Assembly (NCBI GenBank): GCA_021814855.1
Contig: JAKAHQ010000072.1
Location: 1-7,678 of the forward strand
DNA length: 7,678 nt
Direction of reading: 5' to 3'
Source: Bacteroidota bacterium
Lineage (GTDB): Bacteria; Bacteroidota; Ignavibacteria; Ignavibacteriales; Melioribacteraceae
Positions 1 to 6,249 of the stretch are shown here, in pieces. Every line of letters starts with the position of its first letter. The stretch's first letter is position 1. The notes beneath the pieces are model-generated. The model did not search any database. It was given only the letters and a program-made list of their open reading frames with translations, and was not told the origin of the DNA. A program made the translations under genes and the position numbers.

Positions 1-177
1 AAATCCTCTAAATACTTTTGTTGTACCGTCGTCCATTCTAACGGGAATGCTGAAATGAAATTCTCTCAATGGATTTCTAAGAATTTCCCGAGTAGCCGTA
101 TCCAGATTTAATATTTCAGCAACTTTGTCAAATTGCGCCTGGGCCATCTCGAATGGATTAAAAGCTTTGTCGCTCAT
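1..177 (-). CDS. gdhA: Glutamate dehydrogenase (Glu/Leu/Phe/Val dehydrogenase family), N-terminal fragment
   Basis: This is the first 59 codons of a gene that continues beyond the left edge. The translation begins MSDKAFNPFEMAQAQFDKVA, continues with NLDTATREILRNPLREFHFS, and then reads IPVRMDDGTTKVFRGF. The block L-x-x-P-x-R-E followed by a beta strand IPVRMDDG and then F-x-GF is the typical opening of the hexameric glutamate dehydrogenase dimerisation domain. Leucine dehydrogenases open differently. The family interconverts glutamate with 2-oxoglutarate and ammonia using NAD(P) in the cytoplasm. The ATG at 175-177 is preceded by GAGG (184-187 on the complementary strand) at a suitable distance. 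The catalytic lysines and the Rossmann domain lie outside the window, so cofactor preference cannot be judged. It is the next gene downstream of the aldehyde dehydrogenase on the same strand, but a 499-bp gap makes a shared transcript unlikely. Confidence 0.85.
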   Translation of the reverse strand, partial: MSDKAFNPFEMAQAQFDKVAEILNLDTATREILRNPLREFHFSIPVRMDDGTTKVFRGF

Positions 178-293
178 GTTTAACCTCAATAGAAATTGTT
201 TTTAAGAATGAAGAGTATGCAACTAGTAAGTCAACTACACCAATAGGAAGAATTTATTTCATTTATTAATTACTGCCTAATTGCAAACTCAAC

Positions 294-309
294 TTCCAAA
301 TATTTGGAA
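294..309. promoter_or_regulatory. Perfect 16-bp palindrome upstream of glutamate dehydrogenase, candidate operator
   Basis: The sequence TTCCAAATATTTGGAA is its own reverse complement over all 16 bases, and the symmetry stops abruptly on both sides. It lies about 117 bp upstream of the glutamate dehydrogenase start, in a gap that otherwise lacks genes. Uninterrupted symmetry of this length is typical of binding sites for dimeric regulators. Which regulator binds, if any, is not known from the sequence. The arms are AT-rich, so a chance palindrome cannot be excluded. Confidence 0.4.
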
Positions 310-572
310 AATTAACGTTGTCAAAATAGATACGATTGCCTTCTTAAGCAATAATCCCACAACCTCATTGAGGAATTGGAGCACTGAAACAATTTTCGAA
401 TTAACGAGTTATGGGATAATTTATTTAGGTTAATAGACATAACTTCAATTTTTATCAAGTCTATGCATGCAATGTAAGTAAGAAAGAGAAATTGCAAGCC
501 AAGCAAATTTTTTTTTTGTAAAATTGAGTTATAGTTTGAATAATTCTCCAAAAATTTTATTAATTAAGAGTT

Positions 573-596
573 AAAAATACGACGGCGGCGCCGTAT
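573..596 (-). terminator. Possible rho-independent terminator of the aldehyde dehydrogenase gene
   Basis: On the minus strand the sequence reads ATACGGCGCCGCCGTCGTAT followed by TTTTAA. It can fold with outer arms ATACG and CGTAT, or as a compact inner hairpin GGC/GCC-type stem ACGGC-GCC-GCCGT. It is the only GC-rich island in the gap, and a T tract follows it in the direction of transcription. It lies about 80 bp after the aldehyde dehydrogenase stop. The two stems compete, and the T tract is short, so this is a weak call. Confidence 0.35.
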
Positions 597-676
597 CTAC
601 TTTGGATTGACATGACTTCTGCTTTAGAATAGAGCATTTAATCTTTCTTTATTTTTGAAGTGAGCGGCTATCAAAA

Positions 677-2239
677 TTATTTTTTGAAAATTCTAGGCAA
701 AATTTTCAACGCAGCCGTAAGGCCGCTAAATTTGGTGTTCCACCTTTTGCTGTAAAGTAGTTGTAATGTTCCTTTGAGTCCATCGTATAAATTTTTGTTG
801 TAGGGATGCCACCACAAATTCTTTTTTACAAATGGAAGGATATCCGATACAACTACCTGAACTTGTGTCATTTCATTAAACCCGATTTGGCCGTGAGTTC
901 TTCCTATGCCAGATTGTTTAAATCCGCCCCACGGGGTTTCAGCCAACCCGTGGCTCATTAAATGATCGTTTATAGTTACAACACCTGCTTTTATTTGACG
1001 ACCTATACATTCACCGCGGGAATTATTTTTCGTCCAAACCGAGGTTGTAAGCCCAAGGGATGAATCATTTGCCAGTCTTATTGCTTCCTCATAATCTTTA
1101 AACTTCATTACACCAACAACCGGACCAAAAGTCTCCGCCTGCATTAGAATCATATCGTGAGTTACATTTGTCAGCACGGTAGCAGGTAAAAAATTTTTAT
1201 ACTGTGCATCGTTCGGAATTTTAGATTTGGCGTAAATCGTCGCGCCCTTTTTTATTGCATCATCAATGTGAGCATTCACGGTAACACATTGGTTATGAGA
1301 AGTCATGCAGCCCATATCGGCATTAAAATCCTTGTAATAATTAACACGTAATGCTTCAATTTTTTCTTTGAGAATCGGCATGAACGATTCGTAAATATTT
1401 TGATGGACATAAATTCTTTCGATCCCCCCGCAAGATTGCCCGGCGTTTTGAAATCCGGCCCAAAGGGCTCCCGAAGCTGCTCTATAAGGATCGGCATCAT
1501 GGCAGACAATCATTGCATCGTTTCCGCCAAGTTCAAGACAAAGAGGCGTTAAAGATTTTGCGGCCTTTTCCATCAAATATTTTCCAACCGCGACCGAGCC
1601 GGTAAAAAATAATTTATCAATCCTTTCTTCTAAAAAAGCGTCGCCTGCTATTTTACCGGGAAGATTAATCAATTGAAAAACACCCGGCGGAAGTTGAGCT
1701 GCATCAATTGCCTCTTTTAAGATTAATCCCACCAAATTGGATTCGGATGCGGTTTTCAGAATTATAGCATTACCTGCCAGCAAGCCCGATATCGCTTCAC
1801 TGAAAGGTATGGCAAACGGGTAATTGTTCGGAGAGATAATTCCAACAACACCATAAGGCACACGAACAAGTTTACTCCGCTTGTTAATTAAAATAATGTT
1901 TCCGGCTTTTAGCTTTTTGTCGCGCAAAAATTTGTTTACGTTCTTACAGTAATACGAGACTGCCATTGCGGCGGGCATCACCTCGGTTGCTAATGAATCA
2001 ACCAAGGTCTTACCGTTGTTCACAGAAATCGTCTCTGCAATACGGTCGGCATTCTCTACAAGGAAGTGTCGAATTTTAATTACAAGTTTAGCGCGCTCAT
2101 GTATGGAGAATTCTTCCCATAACTGCTGGGCTTCTTTACCTAAACGAATCATCCTTCTCAGATCGTCCACGTTATTTATATCCGATTGCCCTATAGTTTT
2201 TCCAGTGGCCGGATCTAATGCTTTTGTCTGCTCATTCAT
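677..2239 (-). CDS. NAD(P)-dependent aldehyde dehydrogenase with C-terminal extension
   Basis: This 520-residue protein belongs to the aldehyde dehydrogenase superfamily, which oxidises aldehydes to carboxylates in the cytoplasm. The main motifs are present: SPNNYP with oxyanion-hole Asn139, a cofactor-binding Lys162 in LKTAS, FTGS at 212-215, ELGG with general-base Glu236, the nucleophile Cys270 in QSCGGIER, and ETFGP with Glu369. The enzyme should therefore be active. Ser165 sits where NAD-preferring members often have Glu, which leaves NADP use open. About 50 residues follow the normal end of the fold (from roughly 470) and include NLWWHPYNK and a hydrophobic/basic tail ending in RIFKK. 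I recall a similar tail in the subgroup around diapolycopene-dialdehyde dehydrogenase, so a hydrophobic or membrane-associated substrate is possible; this is from memory. The ATG has a modest AGGT upstream (about 2244-2250). It is transcribed divergently from the small gene at 2339. Confidence 0.9.
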   Translation of the reverse strand: MNEQTKALDPATGKTIGQSDINNVDDLRRMIRLGKEAQQLWEEFSIHERAKLVIKIRHFLVENADRIAETISVNNGKTLVDSLATEVMPAAMAVSYYCKNVNKFLRDKKLKAGNIILINKRSKLVRVPYGVVGIISPNNYPFAIPFSEAISGLLAGNAIILKTASESNLVGLILKEAIDAAQLPPGVFQLINLPGKIAGDAFLEERIDKLFFTGSVAVGKYLMEKAAKSLTPLCLELGGNDAMIVCHDADPYRAASGALWAGFQNAGQSCGGIERIYVHQNIYESFMPILKEKIEALRVNYYKDFNADMGCMTSHNQCVTVNAHIDDAIKKGATIYAKSKIPNDAQYKNFLPATVLTNVTHDMILMQAETFGPVVGVMKFKDYEEAIRLANDSSLGLTTSVWTKNNSRGECIGRQIKAGVVTINDHLMSHGLAETPWGGFKQSGIGRTHGQIGFNEMTQVQVVVSDILPFVKKNLWWHPYNKNLYDGLKGTLQLLYSKRWNTKFSGLTAALKILPRIFKK

Positions 2240-2338
2240 TTATTACCTGCTGAATACTTTTATAATTTGAAATCGAAACTTAACGCATGAATAAATTATG
2301 AAATATTTCTTAAATTATTTTATGAAAAAGGAGACAAT
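2240..2338. promoter_or_regulatory. Divergent promoter region between aldehyde dehydrogenase and the TerB-like gene
   Basis: These 99 bp separate two genes that point away from each other, so both promoters probably lie here or just inside the coding ends. The plus strand has TATAAT at 2261-2266, which would leave a leader of roughly 65 nt before the plus-strand gene, but no good -35 box stands at the usual distance. A 10-bp palindrome GAAATATTTC lies at 2300-2309. AAGGAG at 2328-2333 is the ribosome binding site of the plus-strand gene. Exact promoter positions cannot be fixed by eye. Confidence 0.4.
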
Positions 2339-2758
2339 ATGGAACTAACTATCCTTGATAAGAGCAATTATTTAAAAGCATTGCTAATATTAATCGGGAA
2401 GGATAAAAAAATTTCGGATAGAGAAAGAGAGCTATTTCTAACCTTATCGGTGATTCTCGGGTTTAATCAAGAATTTTGTGAAAATGCGATCAATGAACTC
2501 TTTGAGAACGAATACATAATTGAAGAACCTCCGTTGTTCTCCAATGTGGAAATTGCAAAGGCATTTATTAAAGACGGAATACGAATAGCATTTTCAGATA
2601 AAGCGCTTCACATCTATGAAATGAACTGGTTAAAATCGATAGGTGATAAAAATAATGTTTCTACAGAGTGGAGACTTAAAGAATTTGAACGGATACAAAA
2701 TTTAGGAACACACTCCAACAACGAGTTCGAAATTGCCAAACTATTGAAACCGTTGTAA
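2339..2758 (+). CDS. Small TerB-like hypothetical protein
   Basis: This is a 139-residue protein with no signal peptide or membrane segment, so it is probably cytoplasmic. The start is well supported: a strong AAGGAG lies five bases before the ATG. The pattern LLILIGKDKKISDRERELF (about 15-33) followed by LSVILGF resembles the helical TerB fold (tellurite-resistance TerB and relatives), in which a DG-x-I-x-x-x-E helix start is typical. A second, weaker copy of the pattern appears near AFIKDGIRIAFSD (75-87), matching the internal symmetry of that fold. The TerB metal-binding acidic residues are not clearly all present. No other ter genes are nearby, so a role in tellurite resistance should not be assumed. 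The assignment is by pattern only. The gene is alone on the plus strand and converges on the next gene, with stops three bases apart. Confidence 0.75.
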   Translation: MELTILDKSNYLKALLILIGKDKKISDRERELFLTLSVILGFNQEFCENAINELFENEYIIEEPPLFSNVEIAKAFIKDGIRIAFSDKALHIYEMNWLKSIGDKNNVSTEWRLKEFERIQNLGTHSNNEFEIAKLLKPL

Positions 2759-2761
2759 ATT

Positions 2762-3997
2762 TTAATTTTTTATGCCTGTTACTTTTGTATCTACAAGCAA
2801 AAATTTATTCCCGTTGTACCGCCATGTTGAATATGCAAATCCAATCGTCATATAATTTGCAACACCCTTAATCGCTTGAGTGCCATATAATTCATAGAGC
2901 CCATCTTTATTTGAATTTCTCACTTCCATCATTCCGTATGAGTTAATCCAGACGTCTCCGTTTTTTATAAGCTTTCCGGATTTGTAGTAATTCAATTCGT
3001 CTAAATTATTTTTCACATGCAAAAGACTTAGGTCAAATGATTTGCCGGATTCTTTCAAATATACTTTAGCTAAATAATTATTTTCAAAACGACCTGTTAT
3101 GTGAAGTAAATGTGAGCTATCCGGACTAAAAAGCAATACAGGTTCACTATTTTTAAATGAATAAATAAGATAATTAATGATTCCCCCGCTTCCGCCTGTT
3201 GCGCCGCAGTAAAATATTTCCGAGAATTTTTTATTTGTAAAATTTGCTGGTTGAATAACCGGATCATAACTGCCCGCGTATTCCTTTGGCAAGCCGGTTA
3301 CTTTTTCTTCTTTTGTTTTACCGTCATACAGGATGAGATAAAGTTTGTCATAAAAAAATGTTTTCAAATCGTACCTGTGTCCGACAAGAGAAATTTCATC
3401 TGCAACGCCGTCACCTGTAACATCTAAGTATAATCTTTGAATTACATAAGTACCCACGGGTAATTTATACTTATCATAGTTGTTCAGCATTAGCGGCTTG
3501 ACATTCATTGTTAAGCTGTCTGTACAATCATTCAAAGTGTACGATACGCTTCCTGTGACCCAATGAGCCGAGAATTTTGGTTTGGCATCTTTTAGAAAAG
3601 TATTTTTAGAGTAGGGATCGCCGCCGAGGAAATTAGAAATAATTTTAACTGCACTGTCTCTTTGCAGCGTTGTAGGAAATGTTAAATTAATTTGTGTTAC
3701 CTTGTTATGAATGAACAGGTATTTTGCATTTACCTTTCCAAGATCAAACCAATTCTCCTGGTATTGAATCGCATTGGACTTATGACCGGATTGAATATTC
3801 AAAACAATTTTTTTACCGCCGGGTTTTAACGAAAGCAAGCTATCGCTGCTGATTCCAAAAATTTGAAAAGGCGATTTATAATTTTTTCCCGGCGGATTCG
3901 CCTGCGCGGCAGTGTAACACGCGAGTAACATAATAGCGGCAGACAAGAAAAAATAAAATCCATGTTTCGAAGTACATGCAAATAATTTTATTTTCAT
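2762..3997 (-). CDS. Exported protein, possible lipoprotein, with VCBS-like DVTGDG and TGGSGG motifs
   Basis: This 411-residue protein opens with a Sec-type signal, a hydrophobic stretch FYFFLSAAIMLLAC at 14-27. LLAC is a fair lipobox (Cys27), but AQA at 31-33 is also a good signal peptidase I site, so lipoprotein or periplasmic fates are both possible. An in-frame TAA lies just upstream, so the ATG at 3995-3997 is the only reasonable start. AAAGG precedes it by about nine bases. LDVTGDGVADEISLVG (191-206) looks like a Ca-binding loop of the VCBS/FG-GAP type. ATGGSGGIINYLIYSFKN (266-283) matches a pattern I recall from exported Firmicutes proteins with DVTGDG motifs. NKDGLYELYG (363-372) is a second, weaker acidic loop. 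The structure is probably rich in beta strands. No enzyme motif was found and the function is unknown. It is downstream of the large surface-protein gene on the same strand, but a terminator separates them. Confidence 0.8.
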   Translation of the reverse strand: MKIKLFACTSKHGFYFFLSAAIMLLACYTAAQANPPGKNYKSPFQIFGISSDSLLSLKPGGKKIVLNIQSGHKSNAIQYQENWFDLGKVNAKYLFIHNKVTQINLTFPTTLQRDSAVKIISNFLGGDPYSKNTFLKDAKPKFSAHWVTGSVSYTLNDCTDSLTMNVKPLMLNNYDKYKLPVGTYVIQRLYLDVTGDGVADEISLVGHRYDLKTFFYDKLYLILYDGKTKEEKVTGLPKEYAGSYDPVIQPANFTNKKFSEIFYCGATGGSGGIINYLIYSFKNSEPVLLFSPDSSHLLHITGRFENNYLAKVYLKESGKSFDLSLLHVKNNLDELNYYKSGKLIKNGDVWINSYGMMEVRNSNKDGLYELYGTQAIKGVANYMTIGFAYSTWRYNGNKFLLVDTKVTGIKN

Positions 3998-4104
3998 CTC
4001 CGATTACCTTTCATGGCTAAATTTTTGGAAGCAATGCTTTGAATAAATTATTCTGCCATTAAAATAATCTTTTATTCCGATAAATATTTTCCTGAATGCC
4101 GTTT

Positions 4105-4137
4105 TAAAATAAAGAAGCCCGGTGTAACGGGCTTCTT
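4105..4137 (-). terminator. Rho-independent terminator of the T9SS surface-protein gene
   Basis: A perfect 10-bp stem, AAGAAGCCCG (4112-4121) and CGGGCTTCTT (4128-4137), encloses a 6-nt loop. On the minus strand the stem is followed by TATTTTAAAA. It lies about 80 bp past the stop of the surface-protein gene. The symmetric arms start with AA and end with TT, so it could also act on the plus strand, but no plus-strand gene leads into it. Confidence 0.8.
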
Positions 4138-4142
4138 AGTAG

Positions 4143-4159
4143 ATGTCTTTGTGAGACAT
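4143..4159. repeat. Short inverted repeat (hairpin 2 of 3)
   Basis: ATGTCT and AGACAT form a 6-bp stem around the loop TTGTG. On the plus strand TTTT follows, but no plus-strand gene reads into it. It is only five bases from the terminator stem, in the 3' untranslated region of the surface-protein gene. It is short, and its function is uncertain. Confidence 0.45.
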
Positions 4160-4171
4160 TTTTCGAAAGAA

Positions 4172-4194
4172 GGGACAAGTTCTAAACCTGTCCC
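4172..4194. repeat. Inverted repeat with GGGACA/TGTCCC arms (hairpin 3 of 3)
   Basis: GGGACA (4172-4177) and TGTCCC (4189-4194) form a 6-bp GC-rich stem. After one mismatched pair the symmetry continues with GTT and AAC around a 3-nt loop. It starts about 21 bp from the stop codon of the surface-protein gene. The long imperfect symmetry is like a dispersed intergenic palindrome (REP-like element) or an mRNA-stabilising hairpin. Only a copy count in the whole genome can separate these. Confidence 0.45.
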
Positions 4195-4215
4195 CTGCTT
4201 TGGAAGAGAAGTGTA

Positions 4216-4470
4216 TTACTTCATCAGAATCATTTTCTTGCTCATATTAACATTGTTTCCGCTCAATCTGTAGATGTACATACCGGAAGCTAATCTGCTG
4301 GCATCAAAAGTTACCTTGTGAACGCCGATTGATAATTCATTGTCAACCAGGTTGGCAATTTCCTGTCCCAGTACGTTGTATATCTTCAGAGAGTATTTAC
4401 CAGCAGCCGGAATCGAGAACTCGATTGTAGTTGTCGGATTAAAAGGATTAGGATAGTTCTGCGATAAATT
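4216..4470 (-). other. T9SS type A C-terminal sorting domain
   Basis: This stretch encodes the last 85 residues of the surface protein, roughly residues 551-635 of the fragment. The box NYPNPFNPTTTIEFSIP, the central VYNVLGQEV-type strand (here IYNVLGQEIANLV) and the terminal LASGMYIYRL...KKMILMK block are the three conserved parts of the TIGR04183-type domain. In known systems the domain is recognised by the type IX translocon and removed on attachment to the surface. It is complete here. Confidence 0.9.
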
Positions 4471-6123
4471 GAATTCCTTCGGCATCGAGTTGTTATCTTC
4501 AACAGCTGTGGTTCCGCTTATTTCGGAAACTGCATACAGAGTTCCGGATTTGGTTCCGGCAAATACAGTGTTAGTAGACGGAAGAACCATTAGCGAACTT
4601 ACACCAGAGCCGCCTAAACCAAAGCTTGTCCAGGTATTTCCGTTATCCGACGATACTTCAACGCCATTCGTGAGAGAGCTTGCATATATTTTTCCGCTCG
4701 CATCTACAGAGATTGAATAAACGAACTGGATATTCAGCGAGGTTAATTTTGTCCAGCTTCCGCCGTTATTGGTAGATCTGTAAAGACCATCGCCGTATGT
4801 GCCGGCAAAGATTGCAGTTGAAGTAGCGCCAAGCGACCATACATTACCGCATGTTAACTTTGCCCATGTTGTTGTACCGTATGCAAGTTTGAAAATGCCG
4901 CCGCCGACTGTTCCGGCAAATACATCCCCATTATTGTTGACTGTAAGAGCCTGTATTGTTAAGAATGCGCAGAAGCCGTTATTCATTTCTGTCCATGTAG
5001 CTCCAAAGTCGTTGGATACGTAAACTCCGAATCCCCATGTGCCTGCGTAAAGCACTCCGTTGTAGGAAGTGATTGAGTGACAATCTTTACCTGCAAGACT
5101 TGTAAGCGACCATGCCGAGCCATTGTATTTGTAGATACCTTTTTCTGTAGCTGCAAACATAAATCCGCCGCTTATATTGAGCGACCATATGAATGACGCA
5201 TCCATACCTGAATTGAAGAGAACCCAGGTTTTACCGTTATCGGATGATTTATAAATCTTACCGCCCCATGTTCCTGCGTAGATATTTGTTCCATCGGAGA
5301 TGAGCGAGTAAACTATAGCACCGTTACCAAACGAACATACTGACTGCCAGTTTCCGCCGCCAGAGTTTCCACCGGTATTTCCGCCGTTGTTACCACCGTT
5401 ATTGCCGCCGTTATTTCCGCCATTGGAAGAACCGCCAATTGTAATTGTAGCGCTGCCGGAATTGTTGCTTGAATTATCATCAAGCGGAGATGAGCTAATA
5501 ACACTGGCAATGTTTGTAATTTTATTATCGTATGGAATGTGCCCGTCGAATGTTACATAATTGAACTGACCCATACCGGTAAGCGAGTAACAAATCATTT
5601 GGCCGTTCTGTACGCCGCTTACAAAGTTAACTGCAGCAAACGGTGCCAGTATAGATCCTCTAATATCAATTCCCTGAATTTTCAAAGTAGTTGCTTCATA
5701 GAAATTATAGAGGACATTATTAATTGCCGTACCGTTTACAGCCAAACCTCCTGTCCAACTAATATTTGTACCGCCGATGTTTACAAGTACTCCGGCTCCA
5801 TTAGGAACGTTAATTGTGAAACTATTTGCAGCCGAAAGATCGGAACCGTTAACATCGAATACGTTTAAGTAAGGATCAGTACCGGTCAACGTTAATCCTC
5901 CCCACTGTGAAGTAGTTGTACCGTTAACCGAATAAGTTGACAGCGATACAGACATAGTCTCTAATGAATTCTTTGCTGCAGCAAAGTCGATTACATTATC
6001 CTTGCGAAGTGTTCCGCCTGTTATGCTTACGGAGGATTGCGGCAAATTGGTTGCATGACCATATACAACGTTTCCGTTATATACTGCGCCGCTTGTGAAA
6101 TTCAAATCGTTGCCTACAACCAA
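4216..6123 (-). CDS. C-terminal part of an interrupted surface protein: choice-of-anchor A domain, beta-propeller, T9SS sorting domain
   Basis: The frame is 635 residues from a TTG at 6123, but coding similarity continues upstream to 6246, directly behind a TAA. Residues 1-200, plus the 41 codons before them (GDLTQPSSDTQGKVAVG), form a choice-of-anchor A domain ending GSILAPFAAVNFVSG and FDGHIP. A Gly/Asn linker spans 229-259. Residues 260-540 hold seven similar units of the type FAGT-x-GGGIYKSSDNGKTW, with Asp-box-like S-x-D-x-G-x-TW in several, which suggests a seven-bladed propeller of the BNR/sialidase-like class. No sialidase catalytic set was recognised. Residues 550-635 are a T9SS type A sorting domain (NYPNPFNP, IYNVLGQEI, LASGMYIYRL, KKMILMK), which directs export through the outer membrane and attachment. 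There is no signal peptide, and the first ATG falls at residue 57, inside the fold. It is therefore almost certainly the rear of the gene that begins beyond 7678. Confidence 0.85.
   Translation of the reverse strand: MVVGNDLNFTSGAVYNGNVVYGHATNLPQSSVSITGGTLRKDNVIDFAAAKNSLETMSVSLSTYSVNGTTTSQWGGLTLTGTDPYLNVFDVNGSDLSAANSFTINVPNGAGVLVNIGGTNISWTGGLAVNGTAINNVLYNFYEATTLKIQGIDIRGSILAPFAAVNFVSGVQNGQMICYSLTGMGQFNYVTFDGHIPYDNKITNIASVISSSPLDDNSSNNSGSATITIGGSSNGGNNGGNNGGNNGGNTGGNSGGGNWQSVCSFGNGAIVYSLISDGTNIYAGTWGGKIYKSSDNGKTWVLFNSGMDASFIWSLNISGGFMFAATEKGIYKYNGSAWSLTSLAGKDCHSITSYNGVLYAGTWGFGVYVSNDFGATWTEMNNGFCAFLTIQALTVNNNGDVFAGTVGGGIFKLAYGTTTWAKLTCGNVWSLGATSTAIFAGTYGDGLYRSTNNGGSWTKLTSLNIQFVYSISVDASGKIYASSLTNGVEVSSDNGNTWTSFGLGGSGVSSLMVLPSTNTVFAGTKSGTLYAVSEISGTTAVEDNNSMPKEFNLSQNYPNPFNPTTTIEFSIPAAGKYSLKIYNVLGQEIANLVDNELSIGVHKVTFDASRLASGMYIYRLSGNNVNMSKKMILMK
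5350..5436 (-). repeat. 12-bp tandem repeat encoding a Gly/Asn linker
   Basis: Imperfect 12-base units, of the kind GGCGGNAAYAAY on the coding strand, encode the run GGNNGGNNGGNNGGNTGGNSGG between the choice-of-anchor A domain and the propeller. The codons vary at third positions, so the array is not freshly expanded. In the protein it is a flexible, low-complexity spacer. Tandem units of this kind can change number by slippage in whole codons, which would alter linker length without breaking the frame. Confidence 0.75.
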
Positions 6124-6246
6124 TACATCGCCGCTGTTTACCGGCAGTTGGTCGCCAACACTATAAGTAGAAAGCGATGCATTGTGACCAACGGCAACCT
6201 TGCCTTGTGTATCGGAAGATGGCTGTGTTAGATCACCTATAGCAAA

Positions 6247-6249
6247 TTA
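6247..6249 (-). other. In-frame TAA stop that interrupts the surface-protein gene
   Basis: The frame ending here (4216-6246 side) and the frame arriving here (7677-6250 side) are identical, and this TAA is the only stop in 3462 bp. The reading across it is STFDFGVAKGFN-stop-FAIGDLTQPSSDTQG. This joins into a normal opening of a choice-of-anchor A domain, where an F-N-x-F-x-x-GDLT pattern is usual. One base change would restore a sense codon, for example TTA (Leu) or TAT/TAC (Tyr). TAA is not used for selenocysteine (TGA) or pyrrolysine (TAG). The whole stretch 4216-7678 is best read as one gene, either a pseudogene or one with a sequence error here. Confidence 0.8.

Larger units (their letters stand above)
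178..676. other. Intergenic region, no convincing gene
   Basis: This is 499 bp of AT-rich sequence between the stop of the aldehyde dehydrogenase and the start of glutamate dehydrogenase, both on the minus strand. It holds a 16-bp perfect palindrome (294-309), a small CCTCA-T-TGAGG inverted repeat (363-373), a run of ten T (508-517) and a GC-rich hairpin (577-596). A minus-strand open frame at 321-551 begins at TTG, has no recognisable domain and is probably chance. The minus strand has a TTGACT at about 229-234 that could be a -35 box for the dehydrogenase, but no convincing -10 box follows it. No tRNA or riboswitch pattern was recognised. Confidence 0.6.
3998..4215. other. Intergenic region with three consecutive hairpins
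   Basis: This 218-bp gap lies between the end of the large surface-protein gene and the start of the exported protein gene, both on the minus strand. It holds the terminator at 4112-4137 and further inverted repeats at 4143-4159 and 4172-4194. The promoter of the exported protein gene should lie in 3998-4110, which is AT-rich, but no clear -35/-10 pair was recognised there. Confidence 0.55.

Noticed and set aside
407..444. Seven-base inverted repeat AGTTATG/CATAACT with a 24-nt spacer
   Set aside because: Short AT-rich arms with a long loop are expected by chance in a 500-bp AT-rich gap, and there is no gene relation to support it.
321..551. Minus-strand open frame of 76 codons in the gap between the aldehyde and glutamate dehydrogenase genes
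   Set aside because: It starts at TTG, has no clear ribosome binding site and no recognisable domain, and its composition simply follows the AT-rich gap.
1303..2270. Open frames overlapping the aldehyde dehydrogenase in other phases (1303-1509 minus, 2016-2270 plus)
   Set aside because: Both lie over a gene with complete active-site motifs and show no domain of their own.
3994..4014. Six-codon leader frame (MKGNRR) whose TGA overlaps the ATG of the exported protein gene
   Set aside because: Overlapping stop and start could mean translational coupling, but so short a frame arises easily by chance and has no ribosome binding site of its own that I can defend.
6121..6123. TTG as a true start of the C-terminal surface-protein part
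   Set aside because: The domain similarity continues 41 codons upstream to the TAA, no ribosome binding site stands before it, and the product would have no signal peptide although it ends in a T9SS domain.
6247..6249. Recoded stop (selenocysteine or pyrrolysine) in the surface-protein gene
   Set aside because: Those recodings use TGA and TAG. The codon here is TAA, and no known readthrough context is recognisable around it.
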